The notes under the pieces are model-generated. The model was not told the DNA's origin. It did no database searches and was given only the letters and a program-made list of their open reading frames with translations. Below are positions 13,108 through 26,255 of a stretch of 64,000 nt of DNA, piece by piece. The position numbers were made by a program, and so were the translations under genes. Source of the DNA: Humulus lupulus (taxonomy: Eukaryota > Streptophyta > Magnoliopsida > Rosales > Cannabaceae); the NCBI RefSeq assembly GCF_963169125.1, contig NC_084795.1, positions 131,915,701-131,979,700 of the forward strand. The letters run 5' to 3'. Each line of letters begins with the position of its first letter. Within the stretch, counting starts at the first letter, position 1.

Positions 13108-13141
13108 TTTCAGACTCACATAGCTCATAATTGATCCCACA

Positions 13142-15519
13142 TGTAACGACCCAAAATTACTAATAAGGCTTAAGGGCCTTGATTAGTATGCCAGGAGGGC
13201 ATAATTTGAAGTTATGTGAATTAATGGCGTGTTATGCATGTTTATGAGTATTGGGTAAGCATGCAGGCCCTTTTTGGTTGTAAGGGCATAATTGTAATTT
13301 TGGCCTGTTAGGGTATAAACGTGATTTTGTGATAAACTGTTAAGACCACATTATTATGTGGATATATGTGTTTGCAGCTTTCGGCACGAGGCGATCCTAG
13401 GGAGCAAGTAGCGGGAAAGTCACAACAGGACCCGGTACTTGACTTGGGGCAAGTCAAGGGGTATTTTCGGGTATTAGATGATTATTTGGATTATCGGGTT
13501 ATGGAAATAAATAATTGGAGATATATTTAAGGTTAGGAAGCCTAGGCGGGAATATTGGGGAAATTTACCGTTTTACCATCGGGGACGTTTCCGGTACCCC
13601 GAGTCTCGGGATTGACTTAAGTAACTAAGGTTAGACTAAGTAAAATAGAAAACAGTAGAAACTCAAGGAACCGACCCTCTCCATTTTCTCTCCTCCTCTC
13701 TCTTCTTCTCTTCCGAGGAAACATTGAAAACTAAGGGGTTTGGCTGGAATTCAATAATTTGAGCTGAGGATTTGGAGGATTAACTCAGTGGAAGCTAGGG
13801 AACTAACTAGAAACTAAGGTAAGTTGTAAGTTTTATGCATGGTGGTTAGAATTCTGTGATTTTGGTTGAATTCTAAGAGATTTGTGGGTTTTGAAATTGA
13901 AGATTGAATTGAAGCTAGGAACTTAGGAGTTAGCCAGAAATAGCTTGGAGAATTTGTTCTACAGTGAAGGTAAGTTCGAAATTATGATTTAATGTTTGAA
14001 TTCTGGTGTTTTCACGGCTGGTTTAAGTGTTCTTGAGTGTGTGGGTTCAAAAGATTGAAATGTTGTTTTGATGGGTTTCTAGACTAGATTTCTGCTGGGT
14101 TTTGCTGCTGGAACCATGTTAGAGAGTTGTGATAATTGAATTATGTTATTGGGATGGTCTAGGGTGGATTTGGGTGAGGTTTGAATATTAAAAATGGTGG
14201 TTTTTCTGGGTTCGCGTGGCTGGGCCGCGGCTCTGTTCTAGAGTGTCGCGGCCCTATGGAGCAAGGAAGAGCCAGGGAGGCTCTGCGGTAGGGGAGCGCC
14301 GCGGCGCCACAGGGCAAGGTCGCGGCACGTGTCTGTGATCAAAGAGGCTTAGCCTCTGGTTTTGGGGGCGGGCCACGGCGCCAGATTTTAGGGTCGCGTG
14401 TCAAAAGGGCATTTTTGGCTAAATGGAGGTTTTAAGCGTGGGAACCTAACCTAGGGTGCTTGGGATTGATTCCACCACCGTGTTTGGTGGAATTTGATGT
14501 CCCGGAAACTAGAACTATACCCGAAAATCTTTACTCGAATATTAATGGAATCCTTTATCATGGTTGTGACTAGGTGTACGCCTGGGCTCGGGGCAGGATC
14601 GTGCTCGGGGGTCGTCTTTCCTAATTAAAGCACTTGGAATTAAAGGTAAGAAAACTACACCCGGTTGTGGAATTTATATTGGGACTAAGGGTTCCCTGTT
14701 TTGTATGCTCTTTAAAGAAGATGGTATTATGCCATGTGAATTGTAAATGGATGGTATCATGTCATGTAAATAGTAAACGTGTGGCCTAAGAGGAGTTTAC
14801 ACTTGTGCACAGGGCACGGCTCGGCCACTGGTAGCCGAAGATAGCTTATTATGCACTGAGCTCGGTTTAAGCGGGCCGGAGTCAATGGGTTAAACAGAGG
14901 GTGCGACCTAAGTTGTCGGCCCAAACTATCATGTGATTTGAGTGCAATTATTATGATGATTGTGATATGCTGGTTAGTTGAATGGCAGATTGTTAGCTTG
15001 TTGAATATTATCGTTGAATGGGTGAATGTTGTGTATTGTTGAGTACCTGGTTATGCCTTGTGAAATAATTGGCTATTATTAGTGATTTTGTTTTAAATGT
15101 TATGTTTTCTTGCTGGGCCTTGGCTCACGGGTGCTACATGGTGCAGGTAAGGGCAAGGGTAAGGCAAGTTGACCATGGGTTGGAGAGCTCTGGGGGCAAG
15201 GTGTACATTGTCAGCTGCTCGGCCGCCACGGTCGAGGAATTGTACAGGAACGAGAACCTAAAATGTGTATTTTGCCATTAGAGTGGCTTGGTTATTTATA
15301 AGCTTTGGAAATTATGTAATTACGTTATTTAAACCTTGATTTGGGATCCCATGTACCAAACATGTATTTTAATGAAAATTATTCGTTTAAAACCAAAATC
15401 TTTTAAACCTAACCTGTTTGTATCGTTAGATTCACATTTTTAACCAAATGACTTGATTAGCAAGTCTCGCACTATTTCAAACACACAGTGTAACGGTCTT
15501 GGTTATCCAGGGCGTTACA
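13142..15519 (+). mobile_element. Tekay-type solo LTR in element B
   Basis: 2378 bp, begins TGTAACGACC and ends GGGCGTTACA. It is flanked by the perfect 5-bp duplication CCACA (13137-13141 and 15520-15524). It contains no gag-pol. Plus-strand orientation, opposite to element B. The conserved block lies at 15104-15150 and GC-rich islands at 14222-14330. Confidence 0.9.
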
Positions 15520-18500
15520 CCACATATCAGGCTCAAGCTCCCAAGTTGCCATTTCCACTTTTTTGTTTCTCCATAGCACTTTCACCAAGGCAATGGTCTT
15601 GTTCCGCAAAACTTTATCTTTTCGGTCTAGAATATGAACTAACTTCTTCTCATAAGACAAATCTTGATCCAGCTCCAGGTTTTCATAACTCAGCACATGT
15701 GTAGAATTTGATACGTACTTCTGGAGCATAGACACATGGAATATGTTGTGAACCCCTAATAAAGTTGGAGGCATAGCCAATCTGTAAGCTACCTCTCCAA
15801 ACTGTTCTAGAATCTCAAAGGGGCCAACAAACCTAGGACTTAACATGCCTTTCATTCCAAATTGTTTCACTCCTCTTAAAGGAGAAATCCTGAGAAACAC
15901 ATGATCACCGACTTGAAACTCTACACTGCTACGTTTCAAGTCTGAGTAACTCTTCTGTCTACTCTAGGAGGCGAGCGTCCGAGCTCTAATCTTCTCAATT
16001 GCCTTGTTAGTCCTCTGAACAGCCTCAGGGCTTAAATATCTCCTCTCACCCGTCTCATCCCAATGAATGGATGATCTACACTTCCTCTCATACAATATTT
16101 CATACGGAACCACTATGATAGTCGCTTGATAGTTGTTATTATAAGAAAACTCAATCAAAGGAAGATACTTACTCCAAGATCCCCTAAAGTCCAGCACATA
16201 GGCCTGTAACATATCCTCCAGTATCTGAATCGTCCTCTCAGAGTGCCCATCCATCTAAGGATGACAGTCGGTACTGAACCGCAACTGCGTGTCCATAGCC
16301 TTCTACAGGCTCTCCCAAAACATTGAGGTGAAGGTGGGTTCCCTGTTGAATACTATCAACCTTGGAGCCCCATGGAGTCGCACAATCTCCTTTACATACA
16401 ACTCGGCGTATTGCTCCACCGTGTAAGTTGTCTTAACAAGTAGAAAGTGGGCTAATTTGGTGTATCTATCAACAATCACCCACACAGAATCATGTTGTCC
16501 CACTATCTTCGGTAAACCAACTACGAAGTCCATGGTGATATCCTCTCACTTCCACTCTGGAATCTTTAAAGGCTGTAGCAACCCTACTGGCCTCTGATGT
16601 TTAGCCTTCACCTGCTGACAGGTTAAACATTTGGCCACATAGTCCACCACGTCCTTCTTGATCCCCGGCCACCAATACAGAGCCCTCGGATCTTGGTACA
16701 TCTTTGTCGTACCTGGATTTAAGGAGTAGGGAGTGGTATGAGACTCATCTAGAATCTCTCGCCTGATACCAAAATCCATCAAAACACAAATCTGGCCTTT
16801 ATACCTCAGCAAACCCACCTCTGAAATAGAAAAGTCTCTAGCCAATCCAGCTAAGACATCCTCCCTGTGTTCCTCAACTTGGGATCCTCCTTCTGCGCTT
16901 CCTTTATCCTCTCGAGGAGCGTAGACTGGAGTGTGATATTTGATAGCTGACCAATTACCAATTCAATTTCCGCTCTGGTCATCTCCTCAGCTTACTAACT
17001 TGATATATGTCTCACACTGAATAACTGCCTTAGGCCCTTCCAACTTAATGCATCGACCACCACATTGGCCTTTCCTGGATGATACAAGATCTTGCAATCA
17101 TAGTCCTTCACCAACTCCAGCCAACGCCTTTGCCGCATATTCAGATCCTTCTAAGTAAAGAAATACTTGAAGATTTTATGGTTGGTGTATATTTTGCACT
17201 TCTCTTCATACCTTCAGTGCGAATACCACCGCTACCAATTCCAGATCATGAGTGGGATACCTCTGCTCATACTCCTTCAGCTGTCTAGACGTGTAGGCTA
17301 TCACCTTTCCAATTTGCATCAACACACATCAAACCCTGCCTTGAAGCGTCGGAGTAAACTACAAACTTTTCATTGTCTGATGGAAGACTCAGTACCAGAG
17401 CGGTGATTGGTCGCCACTTCAACTCCTAAAACTATTCTCACATCTATTTGTACAGACATACTTGGTCTCTTAAGCGTCAACTCAGTCAACGGTGTAGCTA
17501 TTCTAGAGAATCCATCAACGAACAGCCGATAGTACCCCATTAATCCCAGAAAGCTTCTAACCTCTGGTACACTTCTCGGTCTCGTCCAATCTCTCACTGC
17601 CTTAATTTTGGCTGGGTCCACCAGAATCCCCTCCTTACTAACAATGTGGCGTAGAAATGTTACTTGGGGAAACCAAAACTCACATTTACTGAACTTAGCA
17701 TATAGTTTATGCTCTCTCAACCGTTGTAGTACCAAACGAATGTGCTGCTCATGCTCTGTCTCTGACTGGGAGTACACCAGTATATCATCGATGAATACAA
17801 TCACAAACTTATCCAGGTAATCCCTGAAGACCCTATTCATCAAGTCCATAAAGGCTGCTGGGGCATTGGTTAATCCAAAGGACATGACCAGGAATTCATA
17901 ATGTCCATACCTTGTACGGAATGCGGTCTTAGGTACGTCCTCCTCCTTAATCTTCAACTGATGGTAGCCAGACCGAAGGTAAATCTTAGAGAACATCATC
18001 TTCCCTTGTAGTTGGTCAAAAAAGTCGTCGATCCTGGGCAGTGGATACTTATTCTTAATGGTCATCTTATTCAGCTCTCTGTAGTCGATGTACATCCTTA
18101 AGATCCCATCCTTCTTCTTGACGAACAACATTGGATCACCCCATGGAAAAAAATGGGTCTGATGATTCCTAGATCCAATAATTCCTGCAACTGGATCTTC
18201 AGTTCCTTCAACTCTGCTGGAGTCATTCTATAAGGTGTCATAGATAATGGCTCCGGCCCTGGCGCCAACTCTATGACAAACTCGATCTCTCGGTGTGGTG
18301 GCAACCCTGGCAGGTCTGCTGGGAATACATCAGGAAACTCACACACTAGTTTGGTCTCATCCAGTCCAACTGAAACAATCCTAGAGGTATCCACCATGTT
18401 TGCTAGGAATCCTATGCAACCTTTTTGCATTAGGTCTCTAGCCTTCAGTGCAGAGATCATAGGTACTAGTGGTCCACTCACTGTTCACAAACAAGAAGGG

Positions 18501-19990
18501 TTCAGCCCCTTCTGATTCAAAGGTCACCATTCTTCGCTTGCAATCTATCGTCGCCCCACACTTTGATAACTATTCCATCCCCAGAATCATATCAAAGTCA
18601 TCCATCACAAGCTCAATCAGATCCACAAACAATTCTCTACTGTCTATCCCTACTGATAATGCTCTAACCCACCTTCTAGAGACTACCAGTTCCCCAATTG
18701 GCAACAAAATCCTAAATCCTCTAGCATACAAATCACAAGATCTACACAAACGATCTATCACTCTAGCAGATACAAACGAATGAGTAGCTCCTGGATCAAT
18801 CAATGCATTAAATGAAGAACCAGCACTAGAAATCTGACCCATCACGACCGTGGGACTAGCCTCAGCCTCAGTCTGGGTCATGGTAAATACTCTGGCTAGA
18901 GTGAGGTTGTCACTCTTCTTCGGTTCTTCCGTTATGGCTTGTGAGCATTCCTTGCTCAAATGTCTGACGCTCCCACAGATGAAGGATGCTCTGACTCTGC
19001 GCTCCCCCAAATGCCGTCACCTGCACCGTGGACACTCTGGCAAGCTTCTCCAATTTTCTCCCTTATCCCTAGAGGAACAAAAGAATCTGACGCCTTTCTC
19101 TTCTGCTCATTAGGGTCACTACCCTGACTAGAACCAGTGAAGGGAGGTATCGTCCTCCGAGCATCGCACCTTCCAACACCTTCTCTCCGTATTTGATCTT
19201 TTGCCCCCTCAGCTGTAAGGGCCTTCTCCACTACCTGGGCATAAGTGGTAGTCCTCGGATCCAGTGTTATCTTAACATCCCAGGCTATCATCACATTCAG
19301 CCCCCGTACAAAATGATCCCTCCGTGCCATATCAGTGGGCACCAAATCTGGTGCGAACTTCACCAACTGGTCAAACTTTAGAGCATATTCCGTAACTCTG
19401 AGTCAGATTAATAAACTCATCCACCTTTGCAGCTCGGACTGCAACACTATAGTATTTCTTGTTAAAAACATCTATGAATTCATCCTAGGTCATAACGGTC
19501 ACATCCATCCTCTGGGACACAACTTCCCACCATATGCGGGCGTCTTCTCTCAACATATAACTGGCACAGGCCACCCTCTCATTCCCCTCCACCCTCATAA
19601 AATCCAGGATGGAAGAATTCATATTCATCCACTGCTCTGCCCGCAGTGGGTCTGGACAGCCCTCAAAGGTGGGAGGGTGCTTCTTCCTGAACCTATCATA
19701 CAAAGGCTCCCACCTGTTCTCCATCATAGGTTAGGTTGTCACTGGTGCCATAACTTGTGGAATCTGTAACCCAACACCCCGAGGAGGCGCCTACTACCTC
19801 AGTTCTCGGTGCTCATCTTCCATTCTCTAAAGTCTTGCTTGCATTTCGGCAAACATCTGTTATCAGTTCTGTGGGGAAAGTGGAGGGTCCTAACCTTGGT
19901 TTTCATCTTCGACCATATTGCCACGAATTCTAATCGATCGCTGAGGCATAGCTTCAATATGCCTGCAATCAATGATGACACAGATCAGGC
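15520..19990 (-). pseudogene. Element B gag-pol
   Basis: Order from high to low coordinates: gag (19727-19485 with TFEGCPDPLRAEQW; 19366-18956 with FAPDLVPTD and FVRGLN); a damaged zinc knuckle (CGSVRHLSKEC); protease (IDPGATHSFVS near 18805); reverse transcriptase (18481-17370, with the FIDDILVYS catalytic box); decayed RNase H (about 17370-16850); integrase zinc region (16845-16546, CLTCQQVKAKHQ); DDE core (16533-16303 and 16254-15964); and the C-terminal chromo-like tail (15939-15520). At least six frame changes or stops separate the pieces, so no functional polyprotein remains. The last codons lie beyond the nested solo LTR, ending at 13125. Confidence 0.85.
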
Positions 19991-20277
19991 ATGATAACAA
20001 CATCCAAAAACCACCTCCCAGTCCCATCAGTCAAATACAGTGTCAAGTCAACATATTGCACATATTGCATAAACATATAGCAATCAAAGGGGTCATGCCC
20101 TGACATCATATATATACAGATATGTTCATCATGCTCTATTTATAATAATCAGGAAAACAAGGCAACTCAGACAAGCAATTAAACACATAAATCACTTAAT
20201 ACCGACAAACCCTGAGTCGAGCTTGTCTTTGGAAGTGAGCGTACATGCTCGGTCGATCTCCAGGAACCATAAACCTT

Positions 20278-20294
20278 GGCACGCTCTGATACCA
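20278..20294 (-). promoter_or_regulatory. Element B primer binding site (initiator Met tRNA)
   Basis: Minus strand TGGTATCAGAGCGTGCC, three bases inside the 5' LTR edge. TGGTATCAGAGC is the standard complement of the plant initiator methionine tRNA 3' end. It fixes the orientation of element B. Confidence 0.9.
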
Positions 20295-20297
20295 AGT

Positions 20298-22449
20298 TGT
20301 AACATCCTACTACCCTAGAGTCGTTACCATGTGATTTTAAAATGTGCCATTAACTCGCTAATCGAGGTTTTAGATTGAAAAGTGTGATTAATTAAAATAA
20401 AGGCTCATTTAATGAAAATTAAGCATAAAAATTTTGGACATCAAGTCATGAAAGTGATACATTGGGTCCCAAAATACTGTTTTAAAATATATTTACAACT
20501 TAACATTTAGAGTACAGTTGACCTAAGCGACAAAACCAAATGTTTATAACTTGTCCCTCAAACAATCCCCAGCCGTGGCAGCCAGGTAGGCCAAACATGT
20601 ACGTGTTGCTCCATGCCCTCCAACTCATGCTTGGTCGGCCTTTCCTTTGTCCTTACCTGCACCATTGAGCACCCGTGAGCCAAGGCCCAGCAAGAAAACT
20701 CCACACATAACATATGATAGTTCGATCAAATAAAAACAAAACCTTAAACAGATATTAGATCATTCATATAATGGCCTATGCCGACCCAGGTGCTTTACTA
20801 GGCATTGGGTTCGCGGTCTTCACCGAACGGGTGAGCACAACACCCTAGATGGCCATGCCATGGCAGCCTACATTCCGCATGCTTGTTGACGTTCCTGGCC
20901 TTCGCTGATCCCGGCCTATGCCGATCTCGGCCTTTGTCAATCCCATCTTTCGCTGATCAATCATAACCATGCAAACCTAGCATAACAACTACAAATATTT
21001 ACACACAACACTCAACACAAATAATCGGGCCATGCCCTGCTCTACGGGCACAAATAGTTTTCTTACCTTTGGTCCGAGAGCTAGCAGTTAGGCAAGAAAG
21101 TATGACTTCCGAGAATGATCCTCTCCCGAGCCCTAGCAATAACCTAGCCACAACCCACAAATAATATTCTCATTAATATTTGATTCCATAATTTAACCCC
21201 GGAACCAATCCCGTGCTTTCGGGACCTCTAATTTCCCCACATAGGGTGGTGAAATCATCCCTCGAGCCCCTGGGCCTATGCCCTAAAACTAAAAAATTGA
21301 GACCCCTGAAAATGGCCTAGCATCGCGGCACAGCCATACAAGCGTCGCGGCACCTAGCCAAAGCCCCCTACCCTCGATCATCCCAGCGTCGCGGCTCGAA
21401 AGAACAGCGATGTGGTGCTCCTATGCGAACCTAGAAAAGAACATTGGTTTTTCCACCATTTCTCCGAACCTAAGCTTGCCCAAACCATTGCCCAAGAATA
21501 CCCAAGTTCCAATTGGACCCAAAACTCCAAATAAACAACATAAATAACACATATGCATCAAAACCAACCCAAACTCACATCTAAACTCTAATAAAATCAA
21601 TGGTTTAAAATTTCACAAAACTTAAACCAAACCTGAAATTTTCTTTAACACTCAAAGGAATCCTTACCTTAAAGAGAAATTTGACCCTAGGCTGCCTCCA
21701 ATTCCATTCCCAAGCATCAAATCCTCAAATTTCCAAGTTTAACTTCACAAACATTAGCCCAAAAATCCAGTTTTCAACAAAACAAACTCAACTCTCAAGA
21801 ACAAGTAAAAAGACCTAAAACCAGAAAAATGAAACATTACCTCTTTCTCCAAATCTGAAATTTCTAGATGTAGATGGCTGTAAATCCCTTTCTACAACTT
21901 GAATTCACTCTCAAATTCTTCAACAACCAAAATCTTCAAGCTTATTCTTAGGCTTTTTCCTTCTAGAGCTCTTAAGAACTAAGTGAGTGTGAATGGGAGA
22001 GTGTTTATACATTTATGTCCAAAAGACCATTCTACCCCTCCCTCTAACTTATTTCTAGGCTAACCCTTAAGGGTATCTAGGTTCTTTCACCCTTTTATCA
22101 AAAATGCCACCTTTTTACTCTTATTTCAGTAACAACACTAACCTCAAGTTACTAATAGTTACCAATCTCAATAGATACCAAATGCCATATTTGTGACTCT
22201 CTGCTAATACCGCGGGACAAGATCTCCCAATGCTAAAAACACCACACATAGCTCAAAATCATACCCTCAACGGGTTCAATTTACAAAAATGCCCATGGTT
22301 ACCAAGCATGGAACTTTAAATACAAATAAATTCACATAATCACATTTATATTTATGGTAAAACACATAATAACAAAATTATTTAAATCTCGCCCTCCTGG
22401 CACACTAACCAAAGTTAAAATTCTCTTTCTGAATTTTCGGGACGCTATA
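20298..22449 (-). repeat. Element B 5' LTR
   Basis: Plus-strand left edge TGTAACATCC abuts the primer binding site. The right edge reads GACGCTATA where GTTACA would be expected, so the terminal CA has mutated. Length is 2152 bp. It aligns by eye with 11001-13107, with scattered substitutions and small gaps. The conserved block is at 20653-20698. Confidence 0.85.
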
Positions 22450-22797
22450 ATTTTCCATGTGCGCCTTCAACTGTTGGAATGCCTGCTCACACTCCTCTGT
22501 CCATTCAAATATCTGACCTCCTCAGAGTATGTTGAAGAACAAAATGCACATATTAGTTTCCTTGGAAACAAAGCGACTTAGGGTAGCTATCCTTCCAGTA
22601 AGGCTCTGAACATCCTTATGCTTTCGAGGGGATGGCATATCGACTAGGGCTTTGATCTTCTCAGGGTTTGCCTCTATCCCTTGAGCGCTAACAATAAAGC
22701 CCAGAAACTTCCTGGAGGCAACTCCAAAAGCTCACTTCTAGGGATTCAATTTCATCCCAAACCTGGGAAGTACTGAAAATACTTCCGCTAGGTCCTT
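22450..22797 (-). pseudogene. Element A reverse transcriptase, middle fragment
   Basis: Minus strand encodes the stretch after the catalytic box. It includes [25 protein letters not shown] text around 22690-22620, and GQIFEWTEECEQAFQQLKAHMEN at 22530-22455. It is bounded by the solo LTR on the right and element B on the left. Confidence 0.75.
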
Positions 22798-25370
22798 TGT
22801 AATGCCCCAAAATCCCTAATAAGGTTTAGGACCTGGATTAGGAGGCCGGGAGGGCCATAATTGATTTATTACGATATTAGATGATTATATGCATGTTTAT
22901 GTGAATGATATTATAATGTGATGATAAATGCATGCATATGGGTTTATTTGTAATTATAAGGGCATTTTGTTAATTTGGACCATTGATGGCGTAATTGTGT
23001 ATTTTTGTGCATGTGGGTGAGTTATGAATGGTACCACATTATATGTGGATTTTTTTGAGCCTTTCAGCATGAGACGATCATGAAATGCAAGTTTTCGGTC
23101 TGGTCATAACGGGATTAAGTTCGGGGCTCGGGGTGAGTTTCGAGGTGATTTTAATGATTAGAACATTACCGGGAATTAAAGGGTAATGGGATATGATTTA
23201 TCGGTATTTGAGAATATTGAGAATAACGGGAATTGGAGGGTATTAATTATGATTAACGAATTAGGTGCGAAAGGACGATTGTGCCCTTGGTGGCTGTTAA
23301 GGTTTTATTTTAGGCATGAGGGCATTTAGGTCTTTTCACCCTTAAGGATTTATATCAGCCCTTTAAGTTTAGAAAGCTGTAGAAAAACAGAGTCTCCTTC
23401 CCTTCTCTCCCGATGGTCATTTCTCCCCCATTTCTCTTTGGATTTTCAAGCTCTTTTTGAGGAACCAAGCCAGGGAACCAAGCTGTGATAAGCTAGAGTT
23501 ATGCTCGACCATTGAAGAGGGTGTGTTGCTGAGATTGAGGTGAGTTTTTAGCCATTAAAACTCTTGTTCTTTCTCTGTTTTCCTAGTTGAGTTTCAGCTG
23601 GTTTTTGAGCTGGAAAGTTGGGAATTGATGGGAGTTTTGGCAAGGGGTGCTTGGGTTATGATACCTAGGTTGTATGTAGATAATATTTGGGTTCAATTAG
23701 GGGTTTAAATGATGTTGGGAAGCTTTTGGTTTGGGTTAGAATTGGTGGAGTCGAAGGGAGAAGTTTCTGGGCAACTTCAGGCTGGAGGTAGCGCTACAGC
23801 GCCCACAAGGGGGCGCTACAGCGCTACCCAAGGTGTCTTTGGGGCGGTTTTGTTTTGTCTTGAGCGCTGGGGCGGGGTTTTTAAGGGTTTTTGGCTCGGG
23901 GTTTCAATCCTTAAGGCCCAAGATTGAATCTACTCACCGTGTGGGTACATTTCGGGATTTCGAGAGTGGGGTTTAGGTCAAGACCCTATTGTTGATGATT
24001 TTCATTAATTGGAGGTTATATTTGGTTATGACTAGGTGACCACTAAAGGACTAAAAGATCGATCATTCTCAAGGGTCATTTTTGTTCTAATTCTCACTCG
24101 AACCAAAGGAAAGAAAACGGCACCCTGTGTATATGTGACATGCATGGTTATTCTTGATGCATGTTGGATGTTTAAATGTGATACATGTGATGCACGAGAA
24201 ACATGTGATTAGGGCATGCCGTGAATATTGAATATGAGATTGGTCAGAGCTTGAGCCTCTGTGTTTATGCATGATCCTAATTGTGCTAGAAATTGTTAAG
24301 TAAGAATGTTGAATGCCATGTATTTGGATATTTGACATATGATATATGTTTGGTAGCATTGCTTACTTGTGTATGGCACTGACTAGTCAGGGTCGGCACT
24401 GGTCGCGTATTACTAACACGAGAGTCAGAAACGGCAAAAGCGTCATGAACGCAGGGCCGATAAAAGATTAGATCTAATCGATATCAATGTTGAATGACTC
24501 TGGGAGCATTGATGCTAGACCGACCCTAAGGTCGATGAAAATTATAAGTGCTTGACTAATCTAGGACTAGTTACTCAGAGCCAGGGCCAAAGGCCTAGGT
24601 GACGGTTTGTCACGTGGCTAGGGAGCGGAATCCCATGGTTGTGACTCTATGGTCATGCGATAGGTTATATTGGTGACTAGTTCATCGAGCACCTATCTTT
24701 TTTAAGCTAGTGAAATGATCACTTATCTACAAAGCCCCGGTGACCCTATCGTCACATGGCTAATGGGAACGGAACCCACCTTGGTGACAACTACAATTGT
24801 CACTCTTTTATTTGGGGTCGAAAGCCCTGGATGATTATTTTGATCATCGGTTGATGTTTTATATTCATCATTACATGAACTCATTTGCCTGCTTGAATAG
24901 GGCTATATTTGCTAGGCGTGTGCCTTATGATTTGATGACATGATATTAGTGTTCATGAGCATATTAAGTTTTCTTGCTGGGCTTCGGCTCACGGGTCCTA
25001 TGTGGTGCAGGTAAAGGCAAAAGAAAGTTGGACCATCCTTGAGTTGGAGAGCTTAGGTGACGACGTGTACATATGCGACTGCTCGACCACCACGGCCGAG
25101 GGTTGAAAGAGGAACTAGGGTTAAACCTTGTTTTGCCGCTTAGATCGGCTGGTTGTAAATATATTCTTGTAATAGACCTTTAAATTATATTTTTGGAATC
25201 CCAATGTCTACAGTAAACGTTTTAATGAAACGTTATATCTTAACCAAATTTTTAATCCCTAAACCGCTAATCATAATTAGTTACACGATTTTGGCCAAAT
25301 GACTCGATTAGCAAGTTTAGCACTGTTTATAAGGCACACCGTAACGGTCCTTGGAGGTTAGGGTGTTACA
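22798..25370 (+). mobile_element. Tekay-type solo LTR in element A
   Basis: 2573 bp, TGTAATGCCC...GGGTGTTACA, with the perfect duplication TCCTT (22793-22797 and 25371-25375). No coding content. Conserved block at 24969-25014; palindromic island at 23787-23828. It interrupts pol just after the YVDD box. Confidence 0.9.
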
Positions 25371-25985
25371 TCCTTTATGTGGTATGGGTTTGTTCTGGAC
25401 TTGACTAGCATGTCGTCTACATAAACCTCCATGTTCTGTCCCAACTGTTGTTGAACATACGATTCACGAGCCTTTTGTAGGTGGCACCAGCATTCTTCAA
25501 CCTGAAGGGCATCACTTTATAGTAGTAAACTCCTTTATCAGTTCAAAATATGGTGTGTTCTTGATCCGCAACATGCATGGAAATATGTTTATAGCCTGAG
25601 TACGCGTCCATAAAGGACAAGAGATCGTACCCGGAGGTGGCGTCGACCATCTGAAATATTTTCGGCAGTGGGAAACAGCCTTTAGGGCAAGCCTTGTTAA
25701 GGTCAGAGAAGTATATGTAGGTCCTCCAGGTGCCATTTGGCGTGGATTGGATACCCACTTGGGATATTGGGCGTCCCAAATGAATCTATTTGTGAGCAGC
25801 TTGTCCACCTTCGCCTTTAAGGATTTCGCCCTGGTCTGGTCAAACATTCTCCGCTTCTGCTAAATCGAAGCAACATTTGGATCCACATTCAAAACATGAC
25901 AAATGATATTCGGTTCAATGCCAGTCATGTCGGAGTGAGACTAGGAAAAAATGTCCCGATTGGTCAGCCGAAGCAGCCTTCTTCT
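25371..25985 (-). pseudogene. Element A reverse transcriptase, N-terminal fragment
   Basis: Minus strand: SHSDMTGIEP, HVLNVDPN, QKRR, then VDKLLTN, WVSNP, SDLNKACPKGCFPLP, SFMDAYSGY, and an intact YVDD catalytic box at 25412-25423. One frameshift (near 25770) and stops near 25950 and 25860 inactivate it. The match to pol ends at about 25985, where antisense-ORF sequence of element E starts. Confidence 0.8.
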
Positions 25986-26220
25986 TCTTTGATCCAAGAA
26001 TAGTCCACAACAATCCGGGATCTGAAACCGGGGACAGCTTGTGAAAGTTGAGTTTGTCCACAGTGAAGAGGTATGTAGTCATTTTCTCAGCAGGGTTAGC
26101 CTTGAGGAATCCATCCACTGCATCCGCCTCCGACCCAACAACTTCAGGCATGGCAAAATGCTCTGCACAATCCACACAGTTGCCGACACAAAACATAAGT
26201 TCCAAAACAGTAAGCTTAAA

Positions 26221-26255
<35 letters not shown>

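Larger units (their letters stand above)
11001..22449 (-). mobile_element. Element B: Tekay/Del-type chromovirus-like Ty3/gypsy element
   Basis: Minus-strand element with a 5' LTR (20298-22449), an initiator-Met primer binding site, degenerate gag-pol (about 19990 to 13125) and a 3' LTR (11001-13107). It lies inside the pol of element A. The flanking 5-mers are GTTTG (10996-11000) and ATTTT (22450-22454); they agree at three of five positions and fit a decayed target duplication, because the reading frame of element A resumes across them. A solo LTR (13142-15519) sits within its pol. The chromovirus/Tekay call rests on the VKVLWRNKKVEMATWELE end of pol and on the tRNA-iMet primer site. Confidence 0.8.
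8956..25985 (-). mobile_element. Element A: 5'-truncated Tat-type Ty3/gypsy retrotransposon, heavily nested
   Basis: Minus-strand pol in three pieces: reverse transcriptase 25371-25985 and 22450-22797, then RNase H and integrase 8956-11000. The pieces are separated by a solo LTR (22798-25370) and by element B (11001-22449). Protein sequence continues across both insertion points once the insert and its target duplication are ignored. Protease, gag, primer binding site and 5' LTR are missing beyond 25985, and no 3' LTR was found at the left end. The antisense ORF at 5640-6369 belongs to it. The Tat assignment rests on the pol protein style (for example [22 protein letters not shown]) and on the antisense ORF. 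Confidence 0.75.
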
